Notes under the pieces: model-generated
What the model was told of the DNA's origin: nothing
Seen by the model: the letters and a program-made list of their open reading frames with translations, nothing else
The model's database searches: none
Program-made: the position numbers and the translations under genes
Assembly: GCA_017428055.1 (NCBI GenBank)
Contig: JAFRRN010000044.1
Span: forward strand, 1 to 64,000
Direction of reading: 5' to 3'
Source: Prevotella sp.
GTDB lineage: Bacteria > Bacteroidota > Bacteroidia > Bacteroidales > Bacteroidaceae
Length of the DNA stretch: 64,000 bases
Shown here: one piece after another, positions 32,067 to 40,774 of the stretch
Layout: the number at the start of each line of letters is the position of its first letter
Numbering within the stretch: position 1 is the stretch's first letter

Positions 32067-32140
32067 TGGAGGTACCTAGCAGAGTCGAACTGCTCTACAC
32101 GGTTTTGCAGACCGTTACCTAACCGATCGGCCAAGGTACC
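32067..32140 (-). tRNA. trnC: tRNA-Cys (GCA)
   Basis: On the minus strand the sequence begins GGTACCTTGGCCGATCGG and ends with the pairing acceptor GGTACC, then U73 and an encoded CCA. The anticodon loop CTGCAAA gives anticodon GCA. The T-arm carries TTCGACTC. U73 is the discriminator expected for tRNA-Cys. It lies 57 bases downstream of a Cys-rich small gene. Confidence 0.97.
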
Positions 32141-32197
32141 TTGTTTTAATTCGGGTGCAAAGATATAGCATTTATTTCTGAAATCCAAATAATTTGT

Positions 32198-32368
32198 TCA
32201 TTTTTTCTTGGGGCAGGGAGCTTTTTGTCGCTTTTTCGCCTCTTTCAATGGACATCCTTCGCATCCGTAACACGGATTCTTGGCACTCTGTATTGCCTTG
32301 TATATGCTGTAGAGGGCATAGGCAATAGAGAGTGCCAAGATGATATAGGTCAATATTGTTTGTAGCAT
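32198..32368 (-). CDS. Small Cys-rich membrane protein (FeoB-associated-like)
   Basis: A 56-residue protein, too short for most gene callers. The N-terminus is one membrane helix ([20 protein letters not shown]) and the tail has CYGCEGCPL and a later PCPKKK: four cysteines in a basic context. This is the layout of the FeoB-associated Cys-rich membrane proteins, but no feoB is near. Its ATG shares one base with the glyA stop (TGATG), so it is translationally coupled to glyA. Confidence 0.8.
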   Translation of the reverse strand: MLQTILTYIILALSIAYALYSIYKAIQSAKNPCYGCEGCPLKEAKKRQKAPCPKKK

Positions 32369-33648
32369 CAATAGGCGAAGAGGGGATATTGTTCCATCGT
32401 CTTGTTGACACGCTGGCGGACGCTGGCAATCACTTCCTCGTTCTCGGGGTCGTTCAACACCTCTTCGATGAGGGCGGCAATCAGCACCATCAGGTCTTCC
32501 TTGGCACCGCGGGTGGTGATGGCGGGCGTACCGAGGCGGATACCCGATGTCTGGAAAGCGGAACGGCTGTCATACGGCACCATGTTCTTGTTTACCGTGA
32601 TGTCGGCTGCCACGAGAGCGTTCTCTGCCACCTTACCCGTCAGGTCGGGGTATTTGGAGCGGAGGTCAACGAGCATCGAGTGGTTGTCCGTGCCACCGCT
32701 CACGATGGTAAAGCCGCGTTTCACGAGTTCCTCTGCCAACACCTTGGCGTTTTTCTGCACCTGGGTAGCCCATTCCTTAAACTCTGGCTGGAGTGCTTCG
32801 CCAAAGGCGACCGCCTTGGCAGCGATGACATGCTCCAATGGACCGCCCTGCTGGCCGGGGAACACTGCGGAATTGAGCAGTTGGCTCATCATCTTTGTCA
32901 CGCCTTTGGGTGTCTTTAATCCCCAAGGATTCTCGAAGTCCTTGCCCATGAGGATGATGCCTCCGCGAGGCCCACGTAGTGTCTTGTGGGTGGTAGAGGT
33001 TACGATGTGGGCATATTTCACGGGGTTGTCAAGCAGCCCGGCGGCAATCAGCCCGGCGGGATGAGCCATGTCAATCATGAGCAAAGCCCCTACCTTGTCT
33101 GCTATCTCACGCATCCGCTTGTAGTCCCATTCGCGGCTGTAGGCACTGCCTCCGCCGATGATGAGCTTGGGTTGGTGTTCAATGGCGAGCTTTTCCATCT
33201 GGTCATAGTCTACACGCCCCGTATCGGGATTGAGGTCATAACCAACCGCCTTATATAGGATGCCACTCGTGTTGACGGCAGAGCCATGTGAGAGGTGTCC
33301 GCCATGTGCCAGGTTTAGCCCCAAGAAGGTATCTCCGGGCTTCAAGACAGCAAGCAATACGGCGGCATTTGCCTGTGCGCCTGAGTGTGGTTGCACGTTG
33401 GCGTATTCAGCATCGAATAGTTTGCATACGCGCTCGATGGCAAGCGTCTCCACTTCATCCACCACTTGGCAACCGCCATAGTAGCGTTTGCCGGGGTAGC
33501 CTTCGGCATATTTGTTGGTTAGGTAACTGCCCATGGCCTCCATCACTTGGTCGCTGACGAAGTTCTCGCTGGCAATCAGTTCGATGCCTTTCAACTGACG
33601 TTGGTGTTCTTTCTCGATTAACTCAAAAATAGCGTTGTCTCTTTTCAT
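32368..33648 (-). CDS. glyA: Serine hydroxymethyltransferase
   Basis: A 426-residue cytoplasmic PLP enzyme that interconverts serine and glycine and loads one-carbon units on tetrahydrofolate. It has full family length. Landmarks: [12 protein letters not shown] near the start, [41 protein letters not shown], and the PLP-lysine motif [13 protein letters not shown]. It starts 26 bases after the pyrI stop, so it probably belongs to a pyrB-pyrI-glyA transcript. Confidence 0.98.
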   Translation of the reverse strand: MKRDNAIFELIEKEHQRQLKGIELIASENFVSDQVMEAMGSYLTNKYAEGYPGKRYYGGCQVVDEVETLAIERVCKLFDAEYANVQPHSGAQANAAVLLAVLKPGDTFLGLNLAHGGHLSHGSAVNTSGILYKAVGYDLNPDTGRVDYDQMEKLAIEHQPKLIIGGGSAYSREWDYKRMREIADKVGALLMIDMAHPAGLIAAGLLDNPVKYAHIVTSTTHKTLRGPRGGIILMGKDFENPWGLKTPKGVTKMMSQLLNSAVFPGQQGGPLEHVIAAKAVAFGEALQPEFKEWATQVQKNAKVLAEELVKRGFTIVSGGTDNHSMLVDLRSKYPDLTGKVAENALVAADITVNKNMVPYDSRSAFQTSGIRLGTPAITTRGAKEDLMVLIAALIEEVLNDPENEEVIASVRQRVNKTMEQYPLFAY

Positions 33649-33674
33649 TTGATTATTGGGTTGAATTTGTTGAT

Positions 33675-34133
33675 TTATACCAGTTTCACTTTTGCCATGT
33701 CTTGCTCCTTGTCACAGTAATGGCATTTGCAGATGCCCCGTTCCTTGTCCACGACGTGGAAGACCGTCTCCATCGGCTCGTTATTGGTGATGCAAACGGG
33801 GTTGTTGCATTTCACGATTCCCCTCAATTCATCTGGGGTGTCAACGGTCTTTTTTTCCACTACGCCATAGTCATGGATGATGTTGAGGATGACTTTCGGC
33901 GCGACCACAGACAGTCGGGAGATCTCGTCGTTGGTGAAGAACTTGTCGGAGACCTTGATGATTCCCTTTTTCCCAACTTTATTGGAGGCGAAATTATTAC
34001 CGATAGTAACTTCTGTCTTGAGGTCGAACAGGCCAAGTAGCGATGCCACTTGATATGTCTTTTCGGCTGGAATGTGATCGATGACAGTACCATTCTCGAT
34101 GGCTGCTACTATCCGTTCTTTCTTGTTTTCCAT
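33675..34133 (-). CDS. pyrI: Aspartate carbamoyltransferase regulatory chain
   Basis: A 152-residue chain that pairs with PyrB for allosteric control of pyrimidine synthesis. The nucleotide-binding N-domain includes [15 protein letters not shown] and [16 protein letters not shown]. The zinc domain has the four ligands in KCNNPVC and CKCHYC. Length is normal. It starts 30 bases after pyrB. Confidence 0.97.
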   Translation of the reverse strand: MENKKERIVAAIENGTVIDHIPAEKTYQVASLLGLFDLKTEVTIGNNFASNKVGKKGIIKVSDKFFTNDEISRLSVVAPKVILNIIHDYGVVEKKTVDTPDELRGIVKCNNPVCITNNEPMETVFHVVDKERGICKCHYCDKEQDMAKVKLV

Positions 34134-34163
34134 GCTTCCTTATTATATAATAATGTGTAGGAT

Positions 34164-35111
34164 TCAACTTATAATAGTCTTATCATTGCGAATGTCGTCT
34201 AAGGTGATACCCAAAACATAACAGAAAAGGGCTTGCCGCGCATACAAGCCGTTTTGCGCCTGTTGGATATAATATGCGTGGGGGTTGTCATCCACGTCGT
34301 AGTCGATTTCGTTGACACGTGGCAGCGGGTGTAGGATGCGCATGTTGTCCTTCACGTTTGCCAACATCTCGTTGCGGAGGATATACACGTTCTTGACACG
34401 TTCATATTCCATCAAGTCGGAGAAGCGTTCTTTCTGCACCCGTGTCATATAGATGATGTCGGCATCGGCAATGACCTTGTCGTTGAAAACGGTGTGTTCC
34501 TGGTACTTGATTCCATGCTCCTTGCAGTAGAGTTTATATTCATTGGGCATGGCGAGTTCCTTGGGGGCAATGAAATGGAATGTGGGATTGAAATGCCGCA
34601 TGGCGGTAATGAGCGAATGCACCGTGCGTCCATACTTCAAGTCACCCACAAGCGAGATGTTCAGGTTCTCCAACGTCCCCTGCGTCTTATAGATGGAAAA
34701 GAGGTCAAGCAGACACTGCGAGGGATGCTCATGCGCCCCATCACCCGCATTGATGATGGGTATGGGAGCCACCTCACTGGCATACTGTGCCGCCCCCTCA
34801 ATGAAATGTCGCATGGCGATGACATCTGCATAGTTGGAAACCATGAGGATGGTGTCCTTCAACGTCTCGCCTTTGCTCACGCTGGAAGCCTTGGCATCGG
34901 AAAAACCGATAACCCTTGCGCCCAAGCGGTTGGCGGCTGTTTCAAAACTAAGACGTGTGCGGGTGGAGGGTTCAAAGAAAAGCGTTGCCACGACCTTTCC
35001 TTTCAGCAGTTCCCTGTTGGGGTGTTTTTCGAACTCTTGCGCCATGTCGATGAGGTGCATGATGCGCTCTTTCGATAGGTTCGCGATAGTCACGAAATGT
35101 TGTTTTTCCAT
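34164..35111 (-). CDS. pyrB: Aspartate carbamoyltransferase catalytic chain
   Basis: A 315-residue enzyme that makes carbamoyl-aspartate, the committed pyrimidine step. Landmarks: [16 protein letters not shown] (carbamoyl-phosphate binding STRTR), [26 protein letters not shown], and the C-terminal [10 protein letters not shown]. It is first in the minus-strand operon. The divergent PBP gene begins 118 bases away, so the two promoters share a short region. Confidence 0.98.
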   Translation of the reverse strand: MEKQHFVTIANLSKERIMHLIDMAQEFEKHPNRELLKGKVVATLFFEPSTRTRLSFETAANRLGARVIGFSDAKASSVSKGETLKDTILMVSNYADVIAMRHFIEGAAQYASEVAPIPIINAGDGAHEHPSQCLLDLFSIYKTQGTLENLNISLVGDLKYGRTVHSLITAMRHFNPTFHFIAPKELAMPNEYKLYCKEHGIKYQEHTVFNDKVIADADIIYMTRVQKERFSDLMEYERVKNVYILRNEMLANVKDNMRILHPLPRVNEIDYDVDDNPHAYYIQQAQNGLYARQALFCYVLGITLDDIRNDKTIIS

Positions 35112-35195
35112 GATGATGATGGGATGACAGTTGCAAAATCGAGTGCTAAATTACTCATTTTTTCCGATTATTGACGATTATTGAAAAGAAAATTG

Positions 35196-35203
35196 TAATT
35201 TTG
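35196..35203 (+). promoter_or_regulatory. Bacteroidetes -7 promoter element (TAATTTTG) for the PBP operon
   Basis: TAATTTTG lies 25 bases before ATG 35229, with TTGA 25 bases further upstream (35171) as a fair -33 box. Confidence 0.7.
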
Positions 35204-35228
35204 CACGTATTTTATTGATATTCAAAGA

Positions 35229-37541
35229 ATGAGAAAAGCTTTTATACGCTTCCTGTGGGGGGCTCTTATCATTGGTATCATTGCAGCTGTGGTGGGGTTT
35301 TTCGGTATTTGGCACGGTGTCATTGGATATATGCCGGAGCTGTCAGACTTGCAAAATCCCATCAACCGTTCCGCCTCTCAAATCTATTCTGCCGACGGGC
35401 AGGTGATGGGAACCTATAATTTCGACCGTGAAAACCGTATCTGTGTATCATACAACAATCTCTCTCCTTATCTTGTCAGGGCATTGGTAGACACCGAGGA
35501 TGAGCGTTTTTATTATCACTCCGGCATCGACTTCAAGGCTCTTGCACGTGCCATTGTCAAGCGAGGGTTGTTAGGGCAGGAGAGTGCCGGCGGTGGTTCC
35601 ACCATCACGCAGCAGTTGGCAAAGCAACTTTATTCCGAAAAGGCGCATAGTAAGTTGGAGCGTCTCTTGCAGAAACCGATAGAATGGGTCATTGCCATCA
35701 AGTTGGAACGGTATTATACCAAGGAGGAAATCCTTGCCCATTACCTCAATTACTTCGACTTCCTCCACAATGCCGTGGGCATCAAGACCGCCGCCAAGAC
35801 CTATTTCAACAAGGAGCCGAGCCAGTTGACACTCACCGAGTCAGCCACATTGGTAGGCTTGTGTAAGAATCCCTCGCTCTATAACCCTGTCCGTTACCCC
35901 GAGCGTAGCAAGGAACGGCGCAACGTAGTCTTGTCGCAGATGTACAAGGCTGGGCATCTCGACAGGGATGAATATGAGAAAGCGTGTAATGACTCTTTGG
36001 CATTGGACTTCCATCGCACCGACCACAAGGACGGTGCTGCCCCCTATTTCCGCGAGTTCCTCCGTCAGTACATGATGGCGAAGAAGCCCGATCGCGCCAA
36101 TTATCCCGCCTGGAACAAGAACCAGTATGTCTTTGACTCCATCGCGTGGGTCACAGACCCCCTCTATGGTTGGTGTAACAAGAATTATAAAAAGGGTGGG
36201 GGGCATTATAATGTGTACACCGATGGCCTGAAAATCTTCACCACCATCGACACCCGTATGCAGCGATATGCCGAGGAGGCGGTGTACCAGCATGTTGCCA
36301 AAAACCTTCAGCCCCAGTTCTTCGCTGCCAACAGGCACAAGAAGAACGCACCGTTTACAAGTGACATCACACAGGCACAGATCAATAGCATTATGCAACG
36401 TGCCGTCCGCCAGAGCGACCGTTATCGTGCGCTGAAGGCGGGAGGGGCAAGCGACAATGAGATTGACCACTCTTTCAACACCCCGACGCGCATGACGGTC
36501 TTCACATACAAGGGAGATAAGGACACGACGATGACCCCGATGGACTCCATTCGTTACTACAAGACGTTCCTCCGTGCCGGCTTCATGAGCATGGACCCCG
36601 TGAATGGGCATGTGAAAGCATACGTAGGCGGACTCGACTTTACGCACTTCATGTACGACATGGTGATGGAAGGACGTCGGCAGGTGGGGTCTACCATCAA
36701 GCCATATCTCTATTCACTTGCCATGGAAAATGGCTTTTCGCCCTGCGACCTCGCGCCTAACGTGCAGCGCACCTACATGGTGGCGGGCAAGCCGTGGACA
36801 CCGCGCAACGGCAGCCGTAGCCACTATGGGGCGATGGTGACGCTGAAGTGGGGCCTTGCCCAGTCAAACAACTGGATTTCTGCATACCTGATGAGCCGTC
36901 TCAATCCCCAACAATTCGTGCAGATGCTCCATGACTACGGCATCAATAATCCCGACATCCATCCCTCCATGTCCTTGTGCTTGGGACCGTGTGAGGTCTC
37001 CGTGGCAGAGATGGTGAGTGCCTATACCACGTTTGTCAACCATGGCATCCGTGTCTCGCCGACCTTCGTCACCAAGATTGAAGACAGCGACGGCAACACC
37101 GTGGCACAATTCCAGCCACGCATGAACGAGGTTATCAGTGCGGAGAGTGCCTATAAGATGCTCGTCCTCTTGCAGGAGGTAATCAACAATGGTACAGGCC
37201 GTCGCTTGCGGGCTAAGTATAATGTCGAGTGTGAGATGGGTGGAAAGACGGGAACGACCAACAATAACTCTGATGCTTGGTTCATGGGCATTACGCCACA
37301 ACTTGTGTCAGGATGCTGGGTGGGCGGCGAAGATCGCGACATCCACTTCAACTCCACGAGCATAGGGCAGGGTGCGGCGATGGCATTGCCTATCTTCGCT
37401 ATCTATATCAAGAAAATATTTGCCGACCGTTCATTAGGGTATAACCCCGAAGCCAAGTTTGATATTCCCGAAGAATTCGACCCCTGCGCCTCTGTTGGCG
37501 ATGACATTGACGAGTTTGGCATTGATGAGGTGTTTGAGTAA
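35229..37541 (+). CDS. Class A penicillin-binding protein (glycosyltransferase/transpeptidase)
   Basis: A 770-residue bifunctional peptidoglycan synthase. One N-terminal membrane anchor lies at residues about 8-30. The GT51 domain (about 60-235) has EDERFYYHSGID and GGSTITQQLAKQLY. The transpeptidase domain (about 440-740) has the active Ser in GSTIKPY, SNN in QSNNWISAYL, and KTGTT. The family name for this one could be PBP1A or 1B; I do not assign a gene symbol. It begins a plus-strand run of nine genes that ends at 44528. Confidence 0.95.
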   Translation: MRKAFIRFLWGALIIGIIAAVVGFFGIWHGVIGYMPELSDLQNPINRSASQIYSADGQVMGTYNFDRENRICVSYNNLSPYLVRALVDTEDERFYYHSGIDFKALARAIVKRGLLGQESAGGGSTITQQLAKQLYSEKAHSKLERLLQKPIEWVIAIKLERYYTKEEILAHYLNYFDFLHNAVGIKTAAKTYFNKEPSQLTLTESATLVGLCKNPSLYNPVRYPERSKERRNVVLSQMYKAGHLDRDEYEKACNDSLALDFHRTDHKDGAAPYFREFLRQYMMAKKPDRANYPAWNKNQYVFDSIAWVTDPLYGWCNKNYKKGGGHYNVYTDGLKIFTTIDTRMQRYAEEAVYQHVAKNLQPQFFAANRHKKNAPFTSDITQAQINSIMQRAVRQSDRYRALKAGGASDNEIDHSFNTPTRMTVFTYKGDKDTTMTPMDSIRYYKTFLRAGFMSMDPVNGHVKAYVGGLDFTHFMYDMVMEGRRQVGSTIKPYLYSLAMENGFSPCDLAPNVQRTYMVAGKPWTPRNGSRSHYGAMVTLKWGLAQSNNWISAYLMSRLNPQQFVQMLHDYGINNPDIHPSMSLCLGPCEVSVAEMVSAYTTFVNHGIRVSPTFVTKIEDSDGNTVAQFQPRMNEVISAESAYKMLVLLQEVINNGTGRRLRAKYNVECEMGGKTGTTNNNSDAWFMGITPQLVSGCWVGGEDRDIHFNSTSIGQGAAMALPIFAIYIKKIFADRSLGYNPEAKFDIPEEFDPCASVGDDIDEFGIDEVFE

Positions 37542-37571
37542 GATGTCGTTGCCCTTTATTTTCAGGCATTC

Positions 37572-38291
37572 ATGAAATACGCAATCATAGCCGCCGGCGA
37601 GGGCTCTCGCCTTGCCCAAGAGGGAATATCTGCACCTAAGCCCTTGGTGGAGGTGCATGGTGAATGCCTCATCGACCGTCTCATCCGCATCTTCATGGCG
37701 CATGACGCTGAGGAAATCGTGGTGATTTGCAATAGCCTGACCACCCTTGTCAGCAACCATCTTGCTGAAATCCAGTCGATAGGTTTGCATGGGCAGCCCA
37801 TTCCCTTGCGCTATGTCGTCAAGTCCACGCCCAGTTCGATGCACAGCTTTTATGAGTTGAGTCGTTTCTTAGGTGATTCTCCATTCGTCTTGACTACCGT
37901 CGACACCATTTTTCGAGAGAAGGAATTTGGCGATTACATTGCCGCTTTTCGTCGAGACATCGGAATATATGATGGATTGATGGGCGTGACCGATTATATA
38001 GAAGATGAGAAGCCCCTCTATGTGGGTACAGATGACGACCTTCATGTTACTGGGTTTTACGACCAAGACCAACAATGCCGATACATTTCCGGCGGCATCT
38101 ATGGCTTGACACCCAAGGCGATAGACATCCTCTGCGGGTGCATGGAACGTGGTGAGAGCCGTATGCGTAACTTCCAACGTGCGCTCTTGCGCGACGGGTT
38201 GCGGCTGAAAGCCTACCCTTTCAGTAAGGTGTTGGATATTGACCATGCCTCCGATATTGCGGTGGCGGAGCGGTTTTTGAAAACAATTTGA
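37572..38291 (+). CDS. Nucleotidyltransferase (sugar/inositol-phosphate NTP transferase type)
   Basis: A 239-residue Rossmann-like nucleotidyltransferase: AAGEGSRLAQEGISAPKPL, abbreviated, is the signature GxGxRL...PKPL loop, and LTTVDTIF holds the metal-binding Asp. It should transfer a nucleotide (CTP or another NTP) to a sugar or polyol phosphate. It is followed one base later by the ATP-grasp-like gene and then a CDP-alcohol phosphatidyltransferase, so a CDP-linked polar head group such as CDP-inositol is plausible. Substrate not proven. Confidence 0.85.
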   Translation: MKYAIIAAGEGSRLAQEGISAPKPLVEVHGECLIDRLIRIFMAHDAEEIVVICNSLTTLVSNHLAEIQSIGLHGQPIPLRYVVKSTPSSMHSFYELSRFLGDSPFVLTTVDTIFREKEFGDYIAAFRRDIGIYDGLMGVTDYIEDEKPLYVGTDDDLHVTGFYDQDQQCRYISGGIYGLTPKAIDILCGCMERGESRMRNFQRALLRDGLRLKAYPFSKVLDIDHASDIAVAERFLKTI

Positions 38292-38292
38292 T

Positions 38293-39093
38293 ATGGAAAA
38301 GAAGAAACATCATATATTGGCAGTCCGCAGGGATGACAGGTTCTCGCCCAATTCGATAGAGAACGACCGTGCCATCCTGCAGTCGGTCTGCCGTCTCTTG
38401 GGAAACGACATCGAAATGGTGGACGAGGCACGGCTCTCCGAGGAGTGCAATGCCGATGTTTACCTGTCTATGGGGCGGTTGCCAAGGACTATCCAGTTGC
38501 TGAAACGTATTGAGGATCAGGGAGACATTGTCATCAATAGCGCATACGGGGTAGCCGCTTCCGTGAGGTGCAAGCTGTATGAGACGATGAAGGCCAATCA
38601 TATCCCCATGGCTCCTTCCCACGGCGTTCACGGCTATTGGCTCAAACGGGGCGATGAGGCGGCGCAGGAGGTGGGCGATGTGATGTATTGCCCCAATGAA
38701 GAGGCGTTGGATAAGGCCAAGGAGAGATTCGCGGAGAGGGGCATCGACAATTATCTTGTCAGCGCCCATGTGCTGGGAGATGTGGTGAAGTTCTATGGTG
38801 TGGGCGACCGCTTTTTCCGCTATTATTACCCCACAGACGACCGCCGGATGAAGTTTTCCCACGAGTTGGTCAATGGCGAGGCGCACCATTATCCCTTCGA
38901 TGAACGGCAATTGCGGCACGAGGTCGAGCGCTTAGCGGAAATTATCTCCCTCGATGTCTATGGTGGCGATGCCATTGTGGATGAGAAGGGGTGTTTTTAT
39001 ATCATAGATTTCAACGACTGGCCCAGTTTTTCCCGTTGCAGGGAAGAGGCGGCGGATGCCATTGCCAGTCTGGTAAAGGATAGAATGAGATGA
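38293..39093 (+). CDS. ATP-grasp-like protein of unknown substrate
   Basis: A 266-residue cytoplasmic protein. The C-terminal half has the ATP-grasp signature region: VKFYGVGDRFFRYY, then LDVYGGDAIVDEKGCFYIID and FNDWPSFSRCREEAA, where the acidic/Asn residues would bind Mg-ATP. The N-terminal 100 residues are the smaller alpha/beta part (DVYLSMGRLPRTIQLLKRI). The central glycine-rich loop is short, so activity is uncertain. It overlaps the next gene by 4 bases (ATGA). Its partners suggest a role in lipid head-group supply or glycerol ether building, which is inference. Confidence 0.7.
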   Translation: MEKKKHHILAVRRDDRFSPNSIENDRAILQSVCRLLGNDIEMVDEARLSEECNADVYLSMGRLPRTIQLLKRIEDQGDIVINSAYGVAASVRCKLYETMKANHIPMAPSHGVHGYWLKRGDEAAQEVGDVMYCPNEEALDKAKERFAERGIDNYLVSAHVLGDVVKFYGVGDRFFRYYYPTDDRRMKFSHELVNGEAHHYPFDERQLRHEVERLAEIISLDVYGGDAIVDEKGCFYIIDFNDWPSFSRCREEAADAIASLVKDRMR

Positions 39094-40055
39094 GTACATT
39101 CAGACAGTTATTGCAAGATTCGTTTAAGTCAAATGACACTGAAGAGTGGCTTGACGTGCATTTCACCCGTCCCATCGGGTTGGTGTTTGCCCTCTTCTGG
39201 AATAAGCTGGGGGTTCACCCCAATGCCATTACCATCCTCTCCATCTTCTTAGGAGTAGGAGCTGCCGTCATGTTCTATTACCGTGACTTGGCGCATAACA
39301 TCATGGGTGTGGCTTTGTTGATGCTTGCCAACTTCTGCGACAGCACCGATGGTCAGATGGCAAGGCTCACAGGGAAGAAGACATTGTTGGGAAGGATGCT
39401 TGACGGCTTCTCCGGTGATGTGTGGTTTTTCTGCATCTACTTCGCATTGGCTTGCCGCCTCATGCCGCAGGACATCCCCTTCACGCATGTCAAGTGGGGC
39501 ATCTGGGCATGGGTCTTGATGGCTGTGGCTGGTTTTTTGTTCCACTCGCCACAGAGTTCCCTTAGTGATTATTACCGTCAGATACACCTCTTCTTCCTCA
39601 AGGGAAAGGAGGGGAGCGAGCTGGATAACTACCAACAGCAACGGACTATCTATGGGCAGCAGAAAGAGGCGGGGTCGATAGTCGGCCAATTGTTCTTCTA
39701 TAATTATGCCAATTATTGCAAGAGCCAAGAGAAACGCACCCCGCAATTTCAGTCGTTTTTCAAGGATTACATGGCGAAATACCGACAGGGGGAGGATATG
39801 AAGGCGTTTAAGGCGCGATTCCTGGATGGCTCACGCCCGTTGATGCCCTACACCAACATCCTCACGTTCAACACTCGCGCCATCTGCCTGTATGTCTCAT
39901 GCCTGTTGGATCTCCCGTGGATTTATCCATTGTTTGAGATAACCGTGATGCAGGGATTGTATGTCTATATGCACAGGAAGCATGAGTCGTTGAGCCTTTC
40001 CATCGCCCGGCAGATGGATGATGGTGTCATTCCCCAAGAGAAAGGAAAGGAGTAG
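39090..40055 (+). CDS. CDP-alcohol phosphatidyltransferase family protein
   Basis: A 321-residue membrane enzyme that swaps CMP for an alcohol to make a phospholipid. The signature is present: D84, D87, G88, A91, R92, G101, D105 in DSTDGQMARL and GRMLDGFSGD. The last Asp is at 110, one residue later than in the canonical D(x)3D spacing. Several membrane helices follow (for instance at 50-70, 120-150 and 245-270). The soluble insert of about 70 residues (HLFFLKGKEGSELDNYQQQR) is longer than usual. Together with the flanking genes it most resembles the phosphatidylinositol-type synthase locus of gut Bacteroidetes. Confidence 0.88.
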   Translation: MSTFRQLLQDSFKSNDTEEWLDVHFTRPIGLVFALFWNKLGVHPNAITILSIFLGVGAAVMFYYRDLAHNIMGVALLMLANFCDSTDGQMARLTGKKTLLGRMLDGFSGDVWFFCIYFALACRLMPQDIPFTHVKWGIWAWVLMAVAGFLFHSPQSSLSDYYRQIHLFFLKGKEGSELDNYQQQRTIYGQQKEAGSIVGQLFFYNYANYCKSQEKRTPQFQSFFKDYMAKYRQGEDMKAFKARFLDGSRPLMPYTNILTFNTRAICLYVSCLLDLPWIYPLFEITVMQGLYVYMHRKHESLSLSIARQMDDGVIPQEKGKE

Positions 40056-40057
40056 GT

Positions 40058-40771
40058 ATGATGGATGAGGTAAAAGGATATATTTTTGACTATGGAGCTA
40101 CGCTCGACACGGCGGGATGCCATTGGGGCAAGATGCTCTGGCACGCTTACCAACGCCATCAATTGCCCGTCTCTGAACAGGCATTCCGCGACGCTTACGT
40201 CTATGCCGAGCGTTACTTAGGGCGCAACCCCATCATCAAGCCCCATTTCACATTCCACAAGACCCTTGACATCAAGATTCGCTTGGAATTGGAATATCTT
40301 TGTTCCAAGGGTGATTGGAACGCAGGGGAAGAGGATTTCAGACGGGTACACGATGTGCTACTTGACGATTTGTACTCGCAGGTGAAAACCATTACCGCCC
40401 ATAGCATCGATGTCTTGCGACAGCTCCACGGGCGTTGCCCCATGGTGTTGGTGAGCAATTTCTATGGCAATGTCAATGAGGTGCTGCATGAATTTGGCTT
40501 CGATGGGTTGTTTGTGGATGTCATCGAGTCTGCCAACGTGGGCATCCGAAAGCCCAATCCCCGGATCTTTGCATTGGGAGTAGATGCCCTTGGCATGGAG
40601 GCGAAGGATGTTGCCGTGGTGGGCGACAGTTTCTATAAGGACATCGAGCCGGCGGCGAAGCTCGGTTGCCGCACCGTTTGGTTTAAGGGCGAGGGGTGGA
40701 ACAATGACGTTTACGATGAGACATTCCCCAACCTCGTGATTACTGATTTGGCACAATTATTACTTCAATAG
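40058..40771 (+). CDS. HAD-family phosphatase
   Basis: A 237-residue haloacid-dehalogenase-fold hydrolase. Motif I is IFDYGATLD (nucleophile Asp11; the usual second Asp is Gly, as in the FDYGGTLD subgroup). Motif II is LVSNFYG, the motif III Lys lies near RKPNPRIF, and motif IV is VVGDSFYKDIEPA. A helical cap lies between motifs I and II. It starts 2 bases after the phosphatidyltransferase stop. If that enzyme makes a phosphorylated lipid, this protein could remove the phosphate. ATG 40061 is an equally good start. Confidence 0.88.
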   Translation: MMDEVKGYIFDYGATLDTAGCHWGKMLWHAYQRHQLPVSEQAFRDAYVYAERYLGRNPIIKPHFTFHKTLDIKIRLELEYLCSKGDWNAGEEDFRRVHDVLLDDLYSQVKTITAHSIDVLRQLHGRCPMVLVSNFYGNVNEVLHEFGFDGLFVDVIESANVGIRKPNPRIFALGVDALGMEAKDVAVVGDSFYKDIEPAAKLGCRTVWFKGEGWNNDVYDETFPNLVITDLAQLLLQ

Positions 40772-40774
40772 ACG

